Part shown: piece after piece, positions 26,119 to 38,543 of the stretch
Layout of the letters: each line of letters begins with the position of its first letter
Position numbering within the stretch: the stretch's first letter is position 1
Assembly (NCBI GenBank): GCA_947179485.1
Contig: OX359250.1
Span: 6,035,661-6,099,660 of the forward strand
DNA: 64,000 nt
Source of the DNA: Allacma fusca
Taxonomy: Eukaryota; Arthropoda; Collembola; Symphypleona; Sminthuridae
Direction of reading: 5' to 3'
Position numbers and translations under genes: made by a program
Notes under the pieces: generated by a model
Told to the model about the DNA's origin: nothing
What the model saw: only the letters and a program-made list of their open reading frames with translations
The model's database searches: none

Positions 26119-29100
26119 TGCTTGAAGGAGCATTTCAATTTGGGAAATATTTTCGCTTTGTATTTAGATGTGGTAAATAATTTCCATGCCTGTAAATCAG
26201 TCCGAAATAAATGGACAGGGGGTGGTAGCTCAACCACTTATTAAATAAAAGATTGGTGAGAGTTTCATGGCTTTTGAGGCGGAAATGAGGCTGAACGCTG
26301 GTTCCTTCCAATAGACTGTCCGTCCTATACTTCCGTTTTATAAATTGAGGAAATTTCCCTTGCGTAAAACCTGAGTATAAGCTGAACTAAAAATATAAAA
26401 TTTGAGAATCTAAAAATATAATTACACAAGAGAGATTTTTACAATTCACATCCCGAAATCCTATCTGAGTAAGTTATGACGATTGCATCCCGTCGACAAG
26501 GAAGTTCCTCCAGTCCCGACATCCCACTGATTCAGAGTCACCATGGAACCGCATTTAAAATTATTTTGCCAACCTTCCTGAAATCAAAATTAATGTGAAT
26601 GATTTTTCCCTATATTTGTCAATATACATACGTACAATACCCACACAATGCATTTATCGAATAAAAAAACCGAGTCTGGGTTTGTTACACCCGGATATGT
26701 TTCCCTCCATCATACATTTGTTGCGTGCTCGGAAGAAATGAGAGGGCTCAAATTTAATACTAATTTACAAATTTACTTAAATAAAAATAATCATAAGCAT
26801 GTGGTCATAAATTGTATAGAATTATAATAAATGCATGGTATCTATATAACATACATAGGCGCATACTCTAATGTATGATATTCATACTTACTGTATCTGA
26901 TTTGAAGGGGGGACTTCATACAAAAAATGACGTCGGCTCAAAATATTGATGCTTTGTGTTTTGATATTTCCCTGCGTGCGATGACTGTGGGGATAAGAAC
27001 GTGAGAGAGACAATGACGATGAGGATGAACAGTTAAATCTCTGGAATGGAAAGAGATACCCAAGCATGTTGGGTAATAGTGGGATTGAGATTTCTTTCCA
27101 ACGGTTGTCTCGACAAGATTTTGCAGTATAACTATACAGGATCGTTTCATTCCGCTCTTCCTGTATAAATACTCCTCCTATCGAATCGCTCCATCAATCG
27201 TCCGATGAGCTGTATTTTGTTTATCAGGTATCACCGGGATTGAAGCAAACTGTGTGAATGTCAACCAGACTTTCCATACAGCGGTCTCACCCACCTTTTG
27301 TATCTGTACATACACACTCAACCTGGCCACTTCCTTCATTCACAGACAATGAAGGAAGTATATACTCACAATCAGCTGATTCTGAGTTGTGTTCCGGGTA
27401 GAAATTCCCATTTGAGAGCTCCTTAAATTTTTAAAGAAGAAACTGAGGAGTTCAGCTCAGATGAAATGAATATAATTTGATTATTCTCAGCTCATAAATC
27501 CTCCCTGAATTTTCAAACCCCAACACACTGAGATTTTAGGACTAGACCCCAGCTCAATCAAACTCTTGCAATTATTTCAAATCTAAATAATTATCTATGA
27601 ATTTCAGAATTTTTTTTAGGAAAATAGTAAGTATTTTATTTTATTACAACAGGGTTTTTGGCCAGTTGGGGTGTTTCTGAACCGGATGATTTAAATTCAG
27701 ATCATTCAGCTGGAATTGTTTTTCTTGGACGGATAAACAACTGGGCAAGAGTTGCAATCTGGCCAGTAAGGAGCTCTAAATCCATGAAAGCAAGTGGTTG
27801 ATGAAAAAATGTGGGATAGAGGGAGATGAATCAGAAGGTCGTGTATTAGAAAATCTCAGGATGGAAAAGATAGGAGGCAGTAGGCAGTTCGGTCATGGGT
27901 GGAGTTTTGATATTAATATAATAATTACATTATGCTCTTATGATATATTGGTTATGAGGAAGAGCGTGTGAGCTTAGATATGGAGGAACTACAGTATGAG
28001 ATGTGAATATTATGGCATGCTGTTTGAGGAGAGTGACAAAAAGCTTGGTCATTGCCATCTCTACAGTTTAGCTTCCAGCGGTCGTCTGCGAGTGGAGAGA
28101 GAACTTACTTTAATTTATGGTGTTCACGGCCGGGCTAATTTGCGGTAAAAATCGGGATGGAGCCAAAAACGGATTTTTGCATGAATCGTCGGAAAAGATG
28201 CCGCAAGCAGAAGGAAGCGGAGTTGTTCCCAACATGTGAAGGCTCACAAGATATGGTAGGGTGACCATTTACTTTTATTTCAAAGGACGATAATTTATCC
28301 TAGCCCTTTTTCCTTTGAAAATCTGGAATGTAATGAAGTCCAGGGCAGGGGCTTGGGTTGACGGAAGAGATTTTTGAAAATAATCCAATAAATTCCGCTC
28401 AAAGCTTCAATGGGTTCTCACAAAGGAACACAATTTAGGGTGAGCTGATATTTAAAAGATTACTGCGGGGAAATGTCCCATTAATCCCTCTTTTTCTTGA
28501 ATTCACAATAAATTCTGTACTTATTTAAACAGATTTTAAAATGTGTCGGGTTGAATTGCAAGTTGAAATATTTCTGGAAGATTACGCAGTCTTGAGTTTG
28601 TTTTTATGGAGATATATATAAAACAAGCTGGGAAAAATCTGGATTTTTCAAAAAAAAACCCTAGTTTTGACCATCATTTTTCTTCCAATGATCTTTAATA
28701 AAATTCATTATAGCTAATTTATGAAGAGACTTTCTTTGGCTTGTGCAAATATTCCTGAAGCAATTATTTGTAATTATTAAATTGCTGTTAAATGGAATCA
28801 ATAATTTATTTTCATAAGTACTTTGCAGTTTCTGGATTTCAAAACAATTATAATTTTCATTGATGAGAAATATCTCTCTCATCAGTATCTTGTTTACTCC
28901 GGTTCTGTTTTCCCAGTATTGCAATCTCGAGAAATTTAACTTCAGTCATGGAAAGGTAATTACTTTATTTTACAATAAAAATACGGTCATCCTATGTATT
29001 GAGCATGAAGATTTGATAAACGTGGAAGGCGTTCGTTGGAATTCTCTTTTCTGCATTTGACATTGTCTTTCTCCGAGCATCTAATTCCATGTAACGCATC

Positions 29101-30603
29101 TTTTGTTCCATTCTTTTACACTTATCAATTCCTTACCCCAAATTAATACACTAGCACGGTGCTAATTACGCCGACAGTGCTCTCCTTATGGCTCCAACAC
29201 AATATTATTAACTAATTAACCTCAAAGACCACAAAAGTTTTTTCCCTTCTATCCCCCCCCCCATTTGGACTGCAATCTTTCCATACTTCTGAAACAAAAT
29301 TCCAAACAGAGGAACTTACTGGTGCATATTTTAAAGTACACGTGGTGATCCGTCCGTTTCTAGCGGATGCTATTATACCTTTGATTGATAGGTCAATAAT
29401 AATCTTGATAATCCAAGTGAGATGAGTCCAAGAGAGAGATGAATAATCAATGTGTGTGGTTATTCTTCTACAAACTTGAAATTCCAGCCTAGGGACAAAC
29501 TGACAATTTATTGAAAGCAATAATAATTATTGCTTCTATGTAAATTTGGATTTTAAACACGTATTAATATACACCAACTACACTTGTTTTTGCCGGATAT
29601 TATGACTGTGTGGATGTATACGCCCGATAAGGAGGAGTCGTGGACTAAGAAGTGTGTGAGAGGAAGCATGTGGAAACTATGAGGCATATTTCCTAGCCAA
29701 AATAAAAAAATATTTATTTACAATAAAATTAAAGAAATTGAGACAAGTTTTCATGTCCGAACCTGAGAGAAGAAGAGTGCTCACACAATTACAGGTTTTT
29801 CTAGGAGTTGACATTTTTCTTTTTTCCATCATTTAATTTAGTAGTCACAAAGGGAGTCAGTACATACAAAGGGAGGGGACATAATCCTGCATATGTAATT
29901 AACTAAAAATATACTCTTGACCTTACAAATGAGTCAGTCAAGTGGTCAAGCACTGATAAGCGCAATTGAGGCCGCAAAGGGAGGATTCATTCATAGTATG
30001 AAGAAGGTAAACAATTATTTAAGTGAACTGCGCCAAGTTACCATGTGCTCTCCCTGACATTGATCTGGTCTTGACGGAGTCTTCTCTCCCAAACCTGAAA
30101 AGCTCTGAACTCACTCGGTCACTAGTTAATGCGAAACTAATAATAGCTGACCTGCTGAGAATTTTATTGGAGACCATTCAGTCAGCCAAGTGATTTAGCA
30201 GATTATTTCATGACACACGAAGTTCATCTTTTGAAGTAACAATGAGAAGTAACTGACAATGAGTGCATGACTTCAAACAGAGGATAATAGCAACGTTAGC
30301 CAAAGTAGTAGTAGAGAAGTCCAAGTTCGAAATTTTATCTACTTACTCCTATAAGTAACCATGTACGAAGTCTGGTTGTTCCCCTCCTCACTATCTCTTA
30401 TAAGGGGATAACCCTTGACGATTTCGAATATCCACAAATTTGTAGCAAATTGCTTTGTAGATTTTTTTAAAATCACTAAAATTAATTTCCTTGAATTAGT
30501 ATCTATCTATACATGAAAACAATGGTCAAGAAAATTAGGCGAAGGATGGGTTACATGTAATTATTTTGAATTCAAACTACAAATGTTGTATTCCTCCCCC
30601 TGA

Positions 30604-30771
30604 CGTTTTAAAACGGACTCTGACGATTCTTTACGAGAAAGTTTAATGGAACTTTCAGACAACTATGGGATAGTTATTGAGTATTGTGGACATGACATGA
30701 CTGGTAAAAATGCTATAGGGAAAGTTAGGAATAATTCGTATCAGAACAAATTTAAAAGGAAGAAGCTCTGA
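30604..30771 (+). other. Coding-like fragment, 55 codons
   Basis: Open frame after a TGA, reading RFKTDSDDSLRESLMELSDN, then YGIVIEYCGHDMTGKNAIGK and a basic end before TGA. Mixed, protein-like composition in AT-rich surroundings. No family recognised and no clear splice sites. Confidence 0.2.
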
Positions 30772-31413
30772 TATTATTTAATTATCCAAGATCCGTTGTA
30801 ACAACGTTTTCAAATGGCTGCACTCTGGTGGGTATTTTGAAAGAAATAATTATTTGTTTTTAATTCATCCTCACTAGCAAAAGATCAAATGGCCTTGGTC
30901 TTTTCAAACCAGAGTCGTGACATCAGTTGCCATTTGCCATGAAATAGTGTTTTAGAATTTGTTTTTATAACGGTCAGGGTTATCATAAAACAATTGCAAC
31001 ACTATATATATTTATAGACAGACCTTTTTTTGCTCCTGAGCTCTAATTTTACTCAACCTTGTTTCCTATTTTTTGTTATTACTTCTCGTGATCATAATTA
31101 TCAGTATAAGTGATAAGGACTACTCGGATAGTTTTAAAAAAAACTCTTGAAGTGTTTGCAAACCAGCGTCACAATATTTCATAAAAGATTTACTGCGGTC
31201 TTTACTTCACATTCAATGCAATATGATGTCTATATGCATGAGGTGGTATTCAATTATTAAATATAAGGGTGGAAATAGATATCCTAAAATAGTTCCCTCA
31301 AAAATTATTCAAATAGTATGTATGAGGTGCCATTGTCTAGAGTCTAGACGCAGTTAAAAATGAAATAAAAGCTTTATGCATTTTAAGCAACTTGTGATGA
31401 ATTAACAAATAAG

Positions 31414-31504
31414 TTGGTAAACAAAAATAGGGAAACTGGAAAGGAAATTGAAGCAAGTCAAAAAATGCAATATTTGAATGATATTGATAGCGAAACGGAG
31501 TCTT
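31414..31504 (+). other. Coding-like fragment ending at a GTAAGT donor
   Basis: Open frame reading NKNRETGKEIEASQKMQYLN, then DIDSETES, directly before GTAAGTATTT at 31505. The donor is of high quality, but none of the acceptors seen downstream gives a continuing frame in matching phase. Confidence 0.2.
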
Positions 31505-31787
31505 GTAAGTATTTTACCAATGTTTGGTATGTGAGAGAAAAAATACATACAGTATTTTGTAAATTGGTATTTGCATGGTTTGTTTTATTGTTTTTTGAAA
31601 ATATTGTTTTGTCATATAAATGAAACTAATATGAGATCTGTAAGTTATTCCGACACCCAAATGTGATGTAATAAGATAAATATCCCTTGTAGATGTAATT
31701 AGATGAGAGATTAATTATTATGTAATTTAGACTCCAGTTTTGAACATCCTTTTTAATTTTTTAATTTATTTAAAACTTTTATCACAG

Positions 31788-31904
31788 GATATTTTATCCG
31801 GAGGGGACGGCACAGTCTCAGATCATTGCTTCTTAAAAAATGGCGAAAAAATGCTAACATTTTGGTTAAAAATCAAAGATTTTGAATACCCCGCCAAATT
31901 TTAG
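31788..31904 (+). other. Coding-like fragment after a consensus acceptor
   Basis: A T-rich tract and CACAG are followed by an open frame reading DILSGGDGTVSDHCFLKNGE, then KMLTFWLKIKDFEYPAKF and TAG. The acceptor is good. Joining from the donor at 31504 would create a stop codon, so if it is an exon, the partner lies elsewhere. Confidence 0.2.
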
Positions 31905-32794
31905 CTACGATTTCGGAATTCCGCTGAGATATAACAGTTCATTTGAAATTTATTGTAGATTTGCGAAAGCCCTACCCCAAAATCCGTTTTACAAAATTTT
32001 GAATCCCGGCCCGTAAATTTTTCGGATTAGAAAACTCGCCAAGTAAGTTTTGTTTTTTCTATAAGTAAGTTGTGGGTGAAGGAGAATTGGCGTAAATATT
32101 GATTTTATTTAGGTAAAAGAGTAATGAGATGTGGAACAATTGATCTGGTGAAATGGAAATATGATTGTAATACTTTGGCTGGACAGCTAGTGTTCAGATT
32201 TAAACCCAACAAAATAATAACGTTTTTATTTTAAGGAAAAAATGGCAGAGTAACGGTACATAGGTAGGAGTGAGTTGGATAAATGCTCTCCTATTCCAAT
32301 CGTTCCTGCCTTTCGTAGCTGACAATGAGGGTTGTCTTTAGTGTAACTACGAAGTGACAATAAATTAGATAAGGGACATTCTTAAATATATACATTCGTG
32401 TAGCATAAATTTGAAGGCGAAATGCCTGCAAGCTAAAATTAGTGAACTTAAATAGAATTAAAATTAACCAGTGCTTATAAGGGATTTCGGATATACGGGA
32501 TCGGGTTTTGCAGTCCGAATCCCCGTTCACACAATGCTAACGACTGCACATGTAAGGGATAGTGTTTACAAGAGACAAAATTTTCTAAGCCCATGAGCTT
32601 CCCTTGTAGAGATAGTCACTATATTGAAAATGCGTAACGTGACATACAAATATGTAATTACTTAACGCTAATCCCTGCAAACGCAAATAATACACCTGTC
32701 ATGGCAGTAGACTTAAATAACATAGAATAAGTTTATAACTTTAGAATAAGCATAATGCAGTGTCTTTAAAGTATAAATAAAATTTTATTTTCAG

Positions 32795-33098
32795 AGAAAA
32801 TCGATCCTTATGTATATGCAAAGCAGAATTTAAACAATTTATTTTCAAAATTCAATATGTGGGAGTTATCATTTTGCAAAATTCTGAACGTTCGGTAGAA
32901 GCAGCAAACAAAAATCACTTTTTCACACTTTCGTGTACATTTTCTGGTTTAATGATTACAGAAATGTTTGATTTAAAAGCTCTTGAATTGCTACTCGACA
33001 AAATTGACATACAAGTAATTACATCTTCGAGTTCCTGGACAACTTTTCATCGAAATCGATTTGTGTTAGACACCTCAATAATTCCAGACGCATTGTAA
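32795..33098 (+). other. Coding-like fragment, about 101 codons
   Basis: Begins after TTTTATTTTCAG. The frame includes VGVIILQNSERSVEAANKNH, then TFSGLMITEMFDLKALELLL and ends TSIIPDAL, TAA. A possible donor (CAA|GTAATT at about 33014) lies inside. No motif or family recognised. Over 100 stop-free codons is notable in DNA this AT-rich, but not proof of coding. Confidence 0.25.
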
Positions 33099-33433
33099 AT
33101 GTCAGCAACGTATAGCTAAAGACTTGAGGGCTCAAAATATTTATGCAAATGTAGTTAGGTCTGAAATCAGCCCTGAAACCTTGATTAACATAGTCGGTGC
33201 GCAGGGTTCCGGAAATATTCAAAAATCTTTGTTTTGGAGGATGGAACAAAAATGTGGAATAAACTTGTTTTCAGGGAGTGTGGATCTAAACAAAAAAAAA
33301 TGAGAATCCTAGAAGTTCGTTGTCCATGGCTATCCACGCATCTTTATAAAACAGCTTATCTTCCGGTTTCTACATTTATTCCTCGTATGCTACACATCTG
33401 ATGACGACCAGACAAACGTAGTACGGTTTGGAA

Positions 33434-33643
33434 ATTTTAAGGTTCAAATTAGTGTTACGTGGGGTTGTTGGTGGAATACAATACACGTTTCAAGCGTTGC
33501 GTATGGAAGGTGTGACTTGTACTTATGAGCATATAACAAATCACAGTGCCCCAGTAGTACTGTCAGAGAGTACAAACATGATTTCTACCCTTTATTCTCC
33601 TTTTGTGGGATTGTTGCAGAATATTTCCATTTTGAAACGATAA
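33434..33643 (+). other. Coding-like fragment
   Basis: Open frame encoding FKLVLRGVVGGIQYTFQALR, then EGVTCTYEHITNHSAPVV and a leucine-rich end, TAA. No family recognised; same strand as the neighbouring fragments. Confidence 0.2.
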
Positions 33644-34198
33644 ATATATGGATTTTGAAGGCACCACAGAATACACATAGGTTCATTGATGGGACAATAT
33701 AAAAATTATTACTAGGAAAATGAATGCTGAAATTTTGACTGTTCGGATAATAGCATAATACCAGCACTGGGAGAGCGAGCCGTACACAATATAAAAATAG
33801 AGTGGGTGAAAAAATTGCCTTAATGAAATTAAAGACGGGAGAAATGTAAAAATATAGTGCCACAGACCATGCTATGAGAATTCAATGAAAGTAAGTACTT
33901 GTTTACAATTATTTATTCACACTTGTTATTTCTTGCATAGGCTCTTCTTGAGTAGTGTAAATTATTTCTTCGTGATGTTTTTATCCTGGACAGGGTCTTT
34001 GGATTCCGCAATGAAATTTAATAGGCGTGTAGGTAATTACTTTGAAAGTTATAGCTCCTGATTATTGTAAATTAGCAAAAAACGTTTCAACAACCACAAA
34101 TATTTTCTCCTTTTCTCTTATTTCATTATACTCCGCAAGTAATAAAAATATCAACATTTTTACAAACTACAAGACGTCAATTCTAAAAGCTGGTGTAG

Positions 34199-34384
34199 AC
34201 CGTTGTGATTACTGACAATCTAGGTGTCGCTACAACTTTGAAGAACTGGGCTGATACCAGGTTCAGGAAACTGTGGGAAATAAATGATTCCGAGTCCATT
34301 AATTTAAATTGGGGATGGTTGAGAGCGCAGATGATTGGGTCATCCTATGAAGGGCCCAGCTCAGTGACTGGTATTAATAAGTGA
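34199..34384 (+). other. Coding-like fragment, 61 codons
   Basis: Between a TAG and a TGA the frame reads TVVITDNLGVATTLKNWADT, then RFRKLWEINDSESINLNWGW and RAQMIGSSYEGPSSVTGINK. The tryptophan content and balanced composition look like real protein. No family recognised. Without an ATG or splice sites it may be a remnant. Confidence 0.25.
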
Positions 34385-34534
34385 ATCCTAGTGAAACATA
34401 TTGTTACAGTTTGAAAGCTTAGGATTTTTATTCAAAGTACGGTTGAAAATTCAAGTTAGAAAGTATGCTTTGTAATTGATGCTCACTGGTGTAAATTATT
34501 TTGTCATGTTCGACTTGACTGTTTTCTTTTATGA

Positions 34535-34690
34535 TGGAAGCTTTTTAGGAAATGGTCTTTGCTCACAATCAGTGAAGATGCTCCGCTCTTTTTTGAGCTA
34601 ACGTTCCACACAAACAATGCAAAATATCCGAATTCGCTTGACTATACTCTTACTTGTCCAAACTTGAATCTGAATTTCGATTTCAAGTAA
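34535..34690 (+). other. Coding-like fragment, 51 codons
   Basis: The frame reads WKLFRKWSLLTISEDAPLFF, then ELTFHTNNAKYPNSLDYTLT and CPNLNLNFDFK before TAA. Last of a run of same-strand fragments. No family recognised. Confidence 0.2.
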
Positions 34691-36564
34691 AATGCCAAGA
34701 AATTTTTTTGGAAAAATTTGATCGTGGTTTTTGCATTTGGTTTGAACAAACGGGACGACACTTTCCTTTAATTTCAAATGGAAATATTTTGAAAGTAGCT
34801 GACAATCAGGCTTGATGTGACTGGTAGCTGAGATAATTTGTACGGGTGAAATAATAAAAGACGTAGAGATACTTCACGATATAGTTTCCTGAGTTCGATA
34901 GCTAGAAATTCGTGGTAGTCAATCACAACTGTAGAATTAAATTAGAGTATAAAATTGTCTCAAATACGAGCCCAATATTGGAGCAGATACTAAGCATTAA
35001 TGCATACAAAATTCTAAGAAATACTCGATTTGAAATTTCTTCGTAATAATATCAACATCAACCATGTTGGAGTAATTATTGGATTATTAATAATTATATT
35101 CTAAAAGGTTTTCCATGTCTTGTTATTTGGATGCCGTTATTGTGACTGTTCCTGGCTTGTGTCCCTGCAAGCCATTAATTGTGAGGTGAGTAATGGCTGG
35201 TTTGGGGCCAACGAGTGGATGCCATGTGAGAGAGGTTAAATGACGGACAGGTTGTTTGATAATTAGTTTTTATTAAATGACTATGTAGAATAAAGAAGCG
35301 GGAGAAAAGTTACAGTTAATAATGTTGATTATGTTTGTGGGACATTGCAGAAAATTTGTCGTAGTAAAAGACGCAAAAAATATTGCGAATTCCTTGTTTT
35401 GCAGCTTGCGAGCACCTGTTCCACCTTTTTGCTGTGGGTGTATCAACCTGTAGTTCTTCTCCTGCCCAGTCTCCTCTTGGACTCTGGAGGAGTTGTCATA
35501 ACCCCTCCTCTGACTACCTTTGAAGCAAAAGGACTGGAGAGGCTCCAAGAGAGACATAATCTTCCTCAAGTGCATTTTTTTTTGCGTGCGTGTCTTCTAT
35601 AAATTAGTCTCTTCCATCTAGTCGGTATAATTTACCATGAACATTGGAGCTATAGCCTAAATACATCGATAGTTTTGTAAGAGTGACCACTCTCCTCTTT
35701 TCATCACCGTGCCTTTATACTTCGGGGCACATGGGACTCACGGGGAGGTGACTTGGAGGAGGTGGACTCCAGGAGGTGATCACACACTACACAAAAGGAG
35801 CAAGTTGCTGTCCTAACAACATTAACATTATTTACACATTTTGAGAGCAAGTCCACACTGGCCATCCCTGTCCCAACAGCCCCCCTTCGTGACACTTGCT
35901 CCCTCTTCTGACATCCCAAGGCTTTGGCAGAGGTATAAGGAAGAGGAAGATAAAACCACTCCCAACTCCCAAAGTACAATTAGCATCCACATGGGTTGGG
36001 GAGGAGGAGGAGGAGGAGGAAGTCACAGGAAAACCAAGGAACACATGAACACATCAATCAATGGCTGTACCCACAACCTGATCGGAACTTGACTATAACT
36101 CATTCCACAAGATTGTCCGGAACTTTCCATGGAACTCATTCCAGAGAGGGTTAACCCGACAAAAATCGTCTGGAGCTCATTCAAAAAAAGTAGTCCCCCG
36201 AAAACTTGACCGGGAAAACTATCCCGACAACTCTTGCAGACATTGACAACTGAGAGGAAGGACACTCGACACGGACAGTGAGGTGAGAAAGACGCGGGAC
36301 TTGACATCCAAAGCGAGGCGAAAGATGGAAATTTTTGCGGTTGTGCAGGCCAAGGAGCGAAGAGCGAAGAGCGACCAGTCGGACAATGAGAGGAGCAGTG
36401 CGGAGGAGATTTTTGCGGGGTGAGGGTGATGTCGGATGAACTCACAATTCATTCTCACATAGCCTCAGTATATCCTTCAAGTCCAAGCACTCGGGACACA
36501 CATGTACTCACCAGGACTCTTTTCATCTCTCTTACGAAGACTCGGACTCTGAATGTGGAGTTTG

Positions 36565-36583
36565 TTTTTTTTTTTTTTTTTTT
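36565..36583 (+). repeat. Poly-T tract
   Basis: A run of 19 T, which is poly-A on the gene strand, downstream of the NOL4 stop. It may lie in the 3' UTR or just beyond it. Confidence 0.8.
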
Positions 36584-36698
36584 GGTATGTCAGAGATTGA
36601 TTGAGATGAGAGACCTGTCTCCTGGAGGACTCCTCCACACTCGCAATAAGACTGACGCGCTTGGACTAGTCTGGTGAAGGTGCTGGATGTTTTTTTTT

Positions 36699-36704
36699 TT
36701 TATT
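36699..36704 (-). promoter_or_regulatory. Candidate NOL4 polyadenylation signal
   Basis: AATAAA on the minus strand about 41 bases after the NOL4 stop codon, followed at once by a run of about 12 A. The short distance would give a very short 3' UTR, and the A run could mislead cDNA priming. A longer UTR reaching further down is also possible. Confidence 0.35.
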
Positions 36705-36744
36705 TGGGGCTGAGCGCTCTATCCTTGAGCCTGCATATGCTCAT

Positions 36745-36908
36745 CTACTGCTGCTGAATGAGCAATTGTTCCAGTTCATCGGCGGAGCGGAGGAGGAAAG
36801 CTGCAGACTCTCGGTAGCCCGTGATCAGTTGACGAACTGTCGCCATCTCCGTGGCATTCAACTTGTGGGTGAGCAGGGGTTTCGCTTTCATACTCAGGTC
36901 CGTTGGTC
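36745..36908 (-). CDS. NOL4: NOL4 terminal coding exon, PTDLS motif and C-terminal block
   Basis: After a T-rich tract the exon starts at the CAG acceptor (GACGCAG|GACC) and runs to TAG at 36747-36745. It encodes [20 protein letters not shown], then [33 protein letters not shown] and stop. This is the diagnostic C-terminus of NOL4/NOL4L: human ends in [27 protein letters not shown] and a few more residues. The block should form two helices. PTDLS fits the PxDLS consensus bound by CtBP corepressors. A competing acceptor nine bases upstream (AACGAG|GAGACG) is in phase and would add Asp-Ala-Gly; the CAG site is nearer consensus, so I chose it. Confidence 0.97.
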
Positions 36909-37137
36909 CTGCGTCTCCTCGTTCCACATTAAAAAAAAACAAACAATCAACTGTCAATCCATCGAAATCCAATCTTCCCTCAAATAAGCCTCAAATACAC
37001 TAACACAAGTTCTTACTCCCGTAACATTGTCTTCAAAGTCATACTTTTTTTCAATGTATTAAAAATAAATACGGATAGAAGGCCATATGTAGAAGGAAAT
37101 TGAAAGAAAAAAGTGAATGAAAAGGATTTTGCAGTAC

Positions 37138-37316
37138 CATTGGTGATGGGCAGTGGAGACGCACCATGAGGGAATGTTGGTAATGCCGCTGTGGTAGCGG
37201 CGGAGACAGCTGAGGGGGGAAAGAGCGCCGGGAAGGGGGCTGGTCGCTGGAAAGCCTGTCCAAAGTTTGGTCGATACATTGACATATTTGGCACGCCGTT
37301 CCCGTTCAGCGCTCGA
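37138..37316 (-). CDS. NOL4: NOL4 exon G, NGNG/proline-rich segment
   Basis: Acceptor AACATATAG, donor AATG|GTACTG; one base completes a serine codon, then 59 codons and one base. It encodes RALNGNGVPNMSMYRPNFGQ, a segment rich in P, F and A, and GASPLPITN. The ALNGNG plus aromatic pattern resembles the INGNGTYSYHSYRG part of vertebrate NOL4 that precedes the GPTDLSMK motif, so order is kept. The donor (GTACTG) is weaker than the others. Both phases match neighbouring exons. Confidence 0.88.
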
Positions 37317-37411
37317 CTATATGTTCATATCAAACGAATCTTTTTTCATTATTTCATCTCCATAGATAGATATATTTTAATTTTTTGTTGTGTGGAGGAT
37401 TGAGGGGTAAC

Positions 37412-37758
37412 CTGTAGTCGACGAGAGGACTTCGGTCATGTGCCTTGGGAGCAGCAGGGATTCCACCGGACGGATGCTGATTCTCAGAGGAACTCGAGGG
37501 CGACCGACTTCCTTGCTGACTCGTATTCTGACTCGGTGGATTCTGTGGGACGACATCCGCTACTACTGCTGCTGCTGCTGCTGCTACTGCTACTGTAGAG
37601 ACCACCGTCCCACCTGACGAGACCTTTGAGGGACGCTCTTTCTCTGGACTCGCACTCGCTGATTTGTCACAGTCTTCCCGACTGCTACTCCGGCCACCGG
37701 ACGCCTTCCCGTGACCGTTCTCTGCCACCTCCGAAGAATTTTTTTCACTCTGCTGACT
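37412..37758 (-). CDS. NOL4: NOL4 exon F, low-complexity linker
   Basis: Acceptor GAATATTTACAG, donor ACAG|GTTACC; 115 codons plus two bases. It encodes a disordered linker rich in S, E, K, P and Q, with an alanine/valine run (VAVAAAAAAVV) from a CAG/GTA triplet repeat at about 37562-37598, then an S-rich stretch and KAHDRSPLVDY. Linkers at this position vary widely in the family and this one shows little match to vertebrates. The frame runs into a stop (after YIYLWR) if the 95-nt intron is not removed, and the two-base phase fits the next exon, so placement is sound. A start position of 37756 is possible because the acceptor reads ACAGAG. Confidence 0.85.
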
Positions 37759-38543
37759 CTGTAAATATTCACATCAATCGTCAGGACTGTCTTCAAAAAT
37801 CCATGAGTTTACTTTCTATTTTTACAATAATTAGTTTTACTGTAATAAAAACTTATTTTATTTTTATGAGGACGCCTTGTATCAGATGCATATAAAATCA
37901 GCTACTTTAATCTATTATAGGCTAGCATTTACATGATGGCGTGTACGCCAAGGAGAGTTAATTCCAAGCTTTGGGATATCCAACTACGGTCCCGTGTTGT
38001 TCAGTGGATGGCATTAAAATCGAAAATTGTGTTAATTCAGATTTAAACCCAAGCTTAATATTTAATTGGGGCTTAACGATTTCAGGACATTTAAAAAAAA
38101 TATTTTGTATTAAAAATTTCAATAATATGTAAGCTACTCCCGAGGCGATGCATTTGAAGTTTAAATATTCTGCTCTTGAAAAGAATATTTTGTGTACTTA
38201 AAGACAATCTTTTCTGAAGATCGGATGTTTTGCGGGACGTTAGGATATTTTCCTGGATCTTTAATTAAATTTAATATAAATCCTGGGAAATTCCCCTGAA
38301 TATTAATGCTTGCAAGTTGCAACCCTATAACAAAAATAAAACGTTGAAAGTGGGAAATTACAAATATTGGGAAAATTAGAGGAAATTGTATTTTATCCAG
38401 GTTCGGAGTTAGCTTGGCATATTAAAAAGGGTTGCGTGTTGTGGCGCTTGGAATAAAAGGGAAAGTGGATCTGAGGAAAATATTTGTAGTAATGAGTGTA
38501 CTCGTGAGGTATTTTTGCTAGAGGGGCAGATCGGGACACTTAC

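Larger units (their letters stand above)
19490..36560. other. AT-rich region with few microsatellites
   Basis: Long AT-rich stretch with only two short dinucleotide repeats (about 21.3 and 22.8 kb). It contains the coding-like fragments listed separately, and otherwise nothing I can name. It may be old transposon-derived or decayed gene sequence. Confidence 0.6.

Noticed and set aside
36023-36445. 140-codon minus-strand frame just beyond the NOL4 stop
   Set aside because: Serine/proline/cysteine-rich, unlike NOL4, and downstream of the conserved stop codon; most likely 3' UTR or intergenic.
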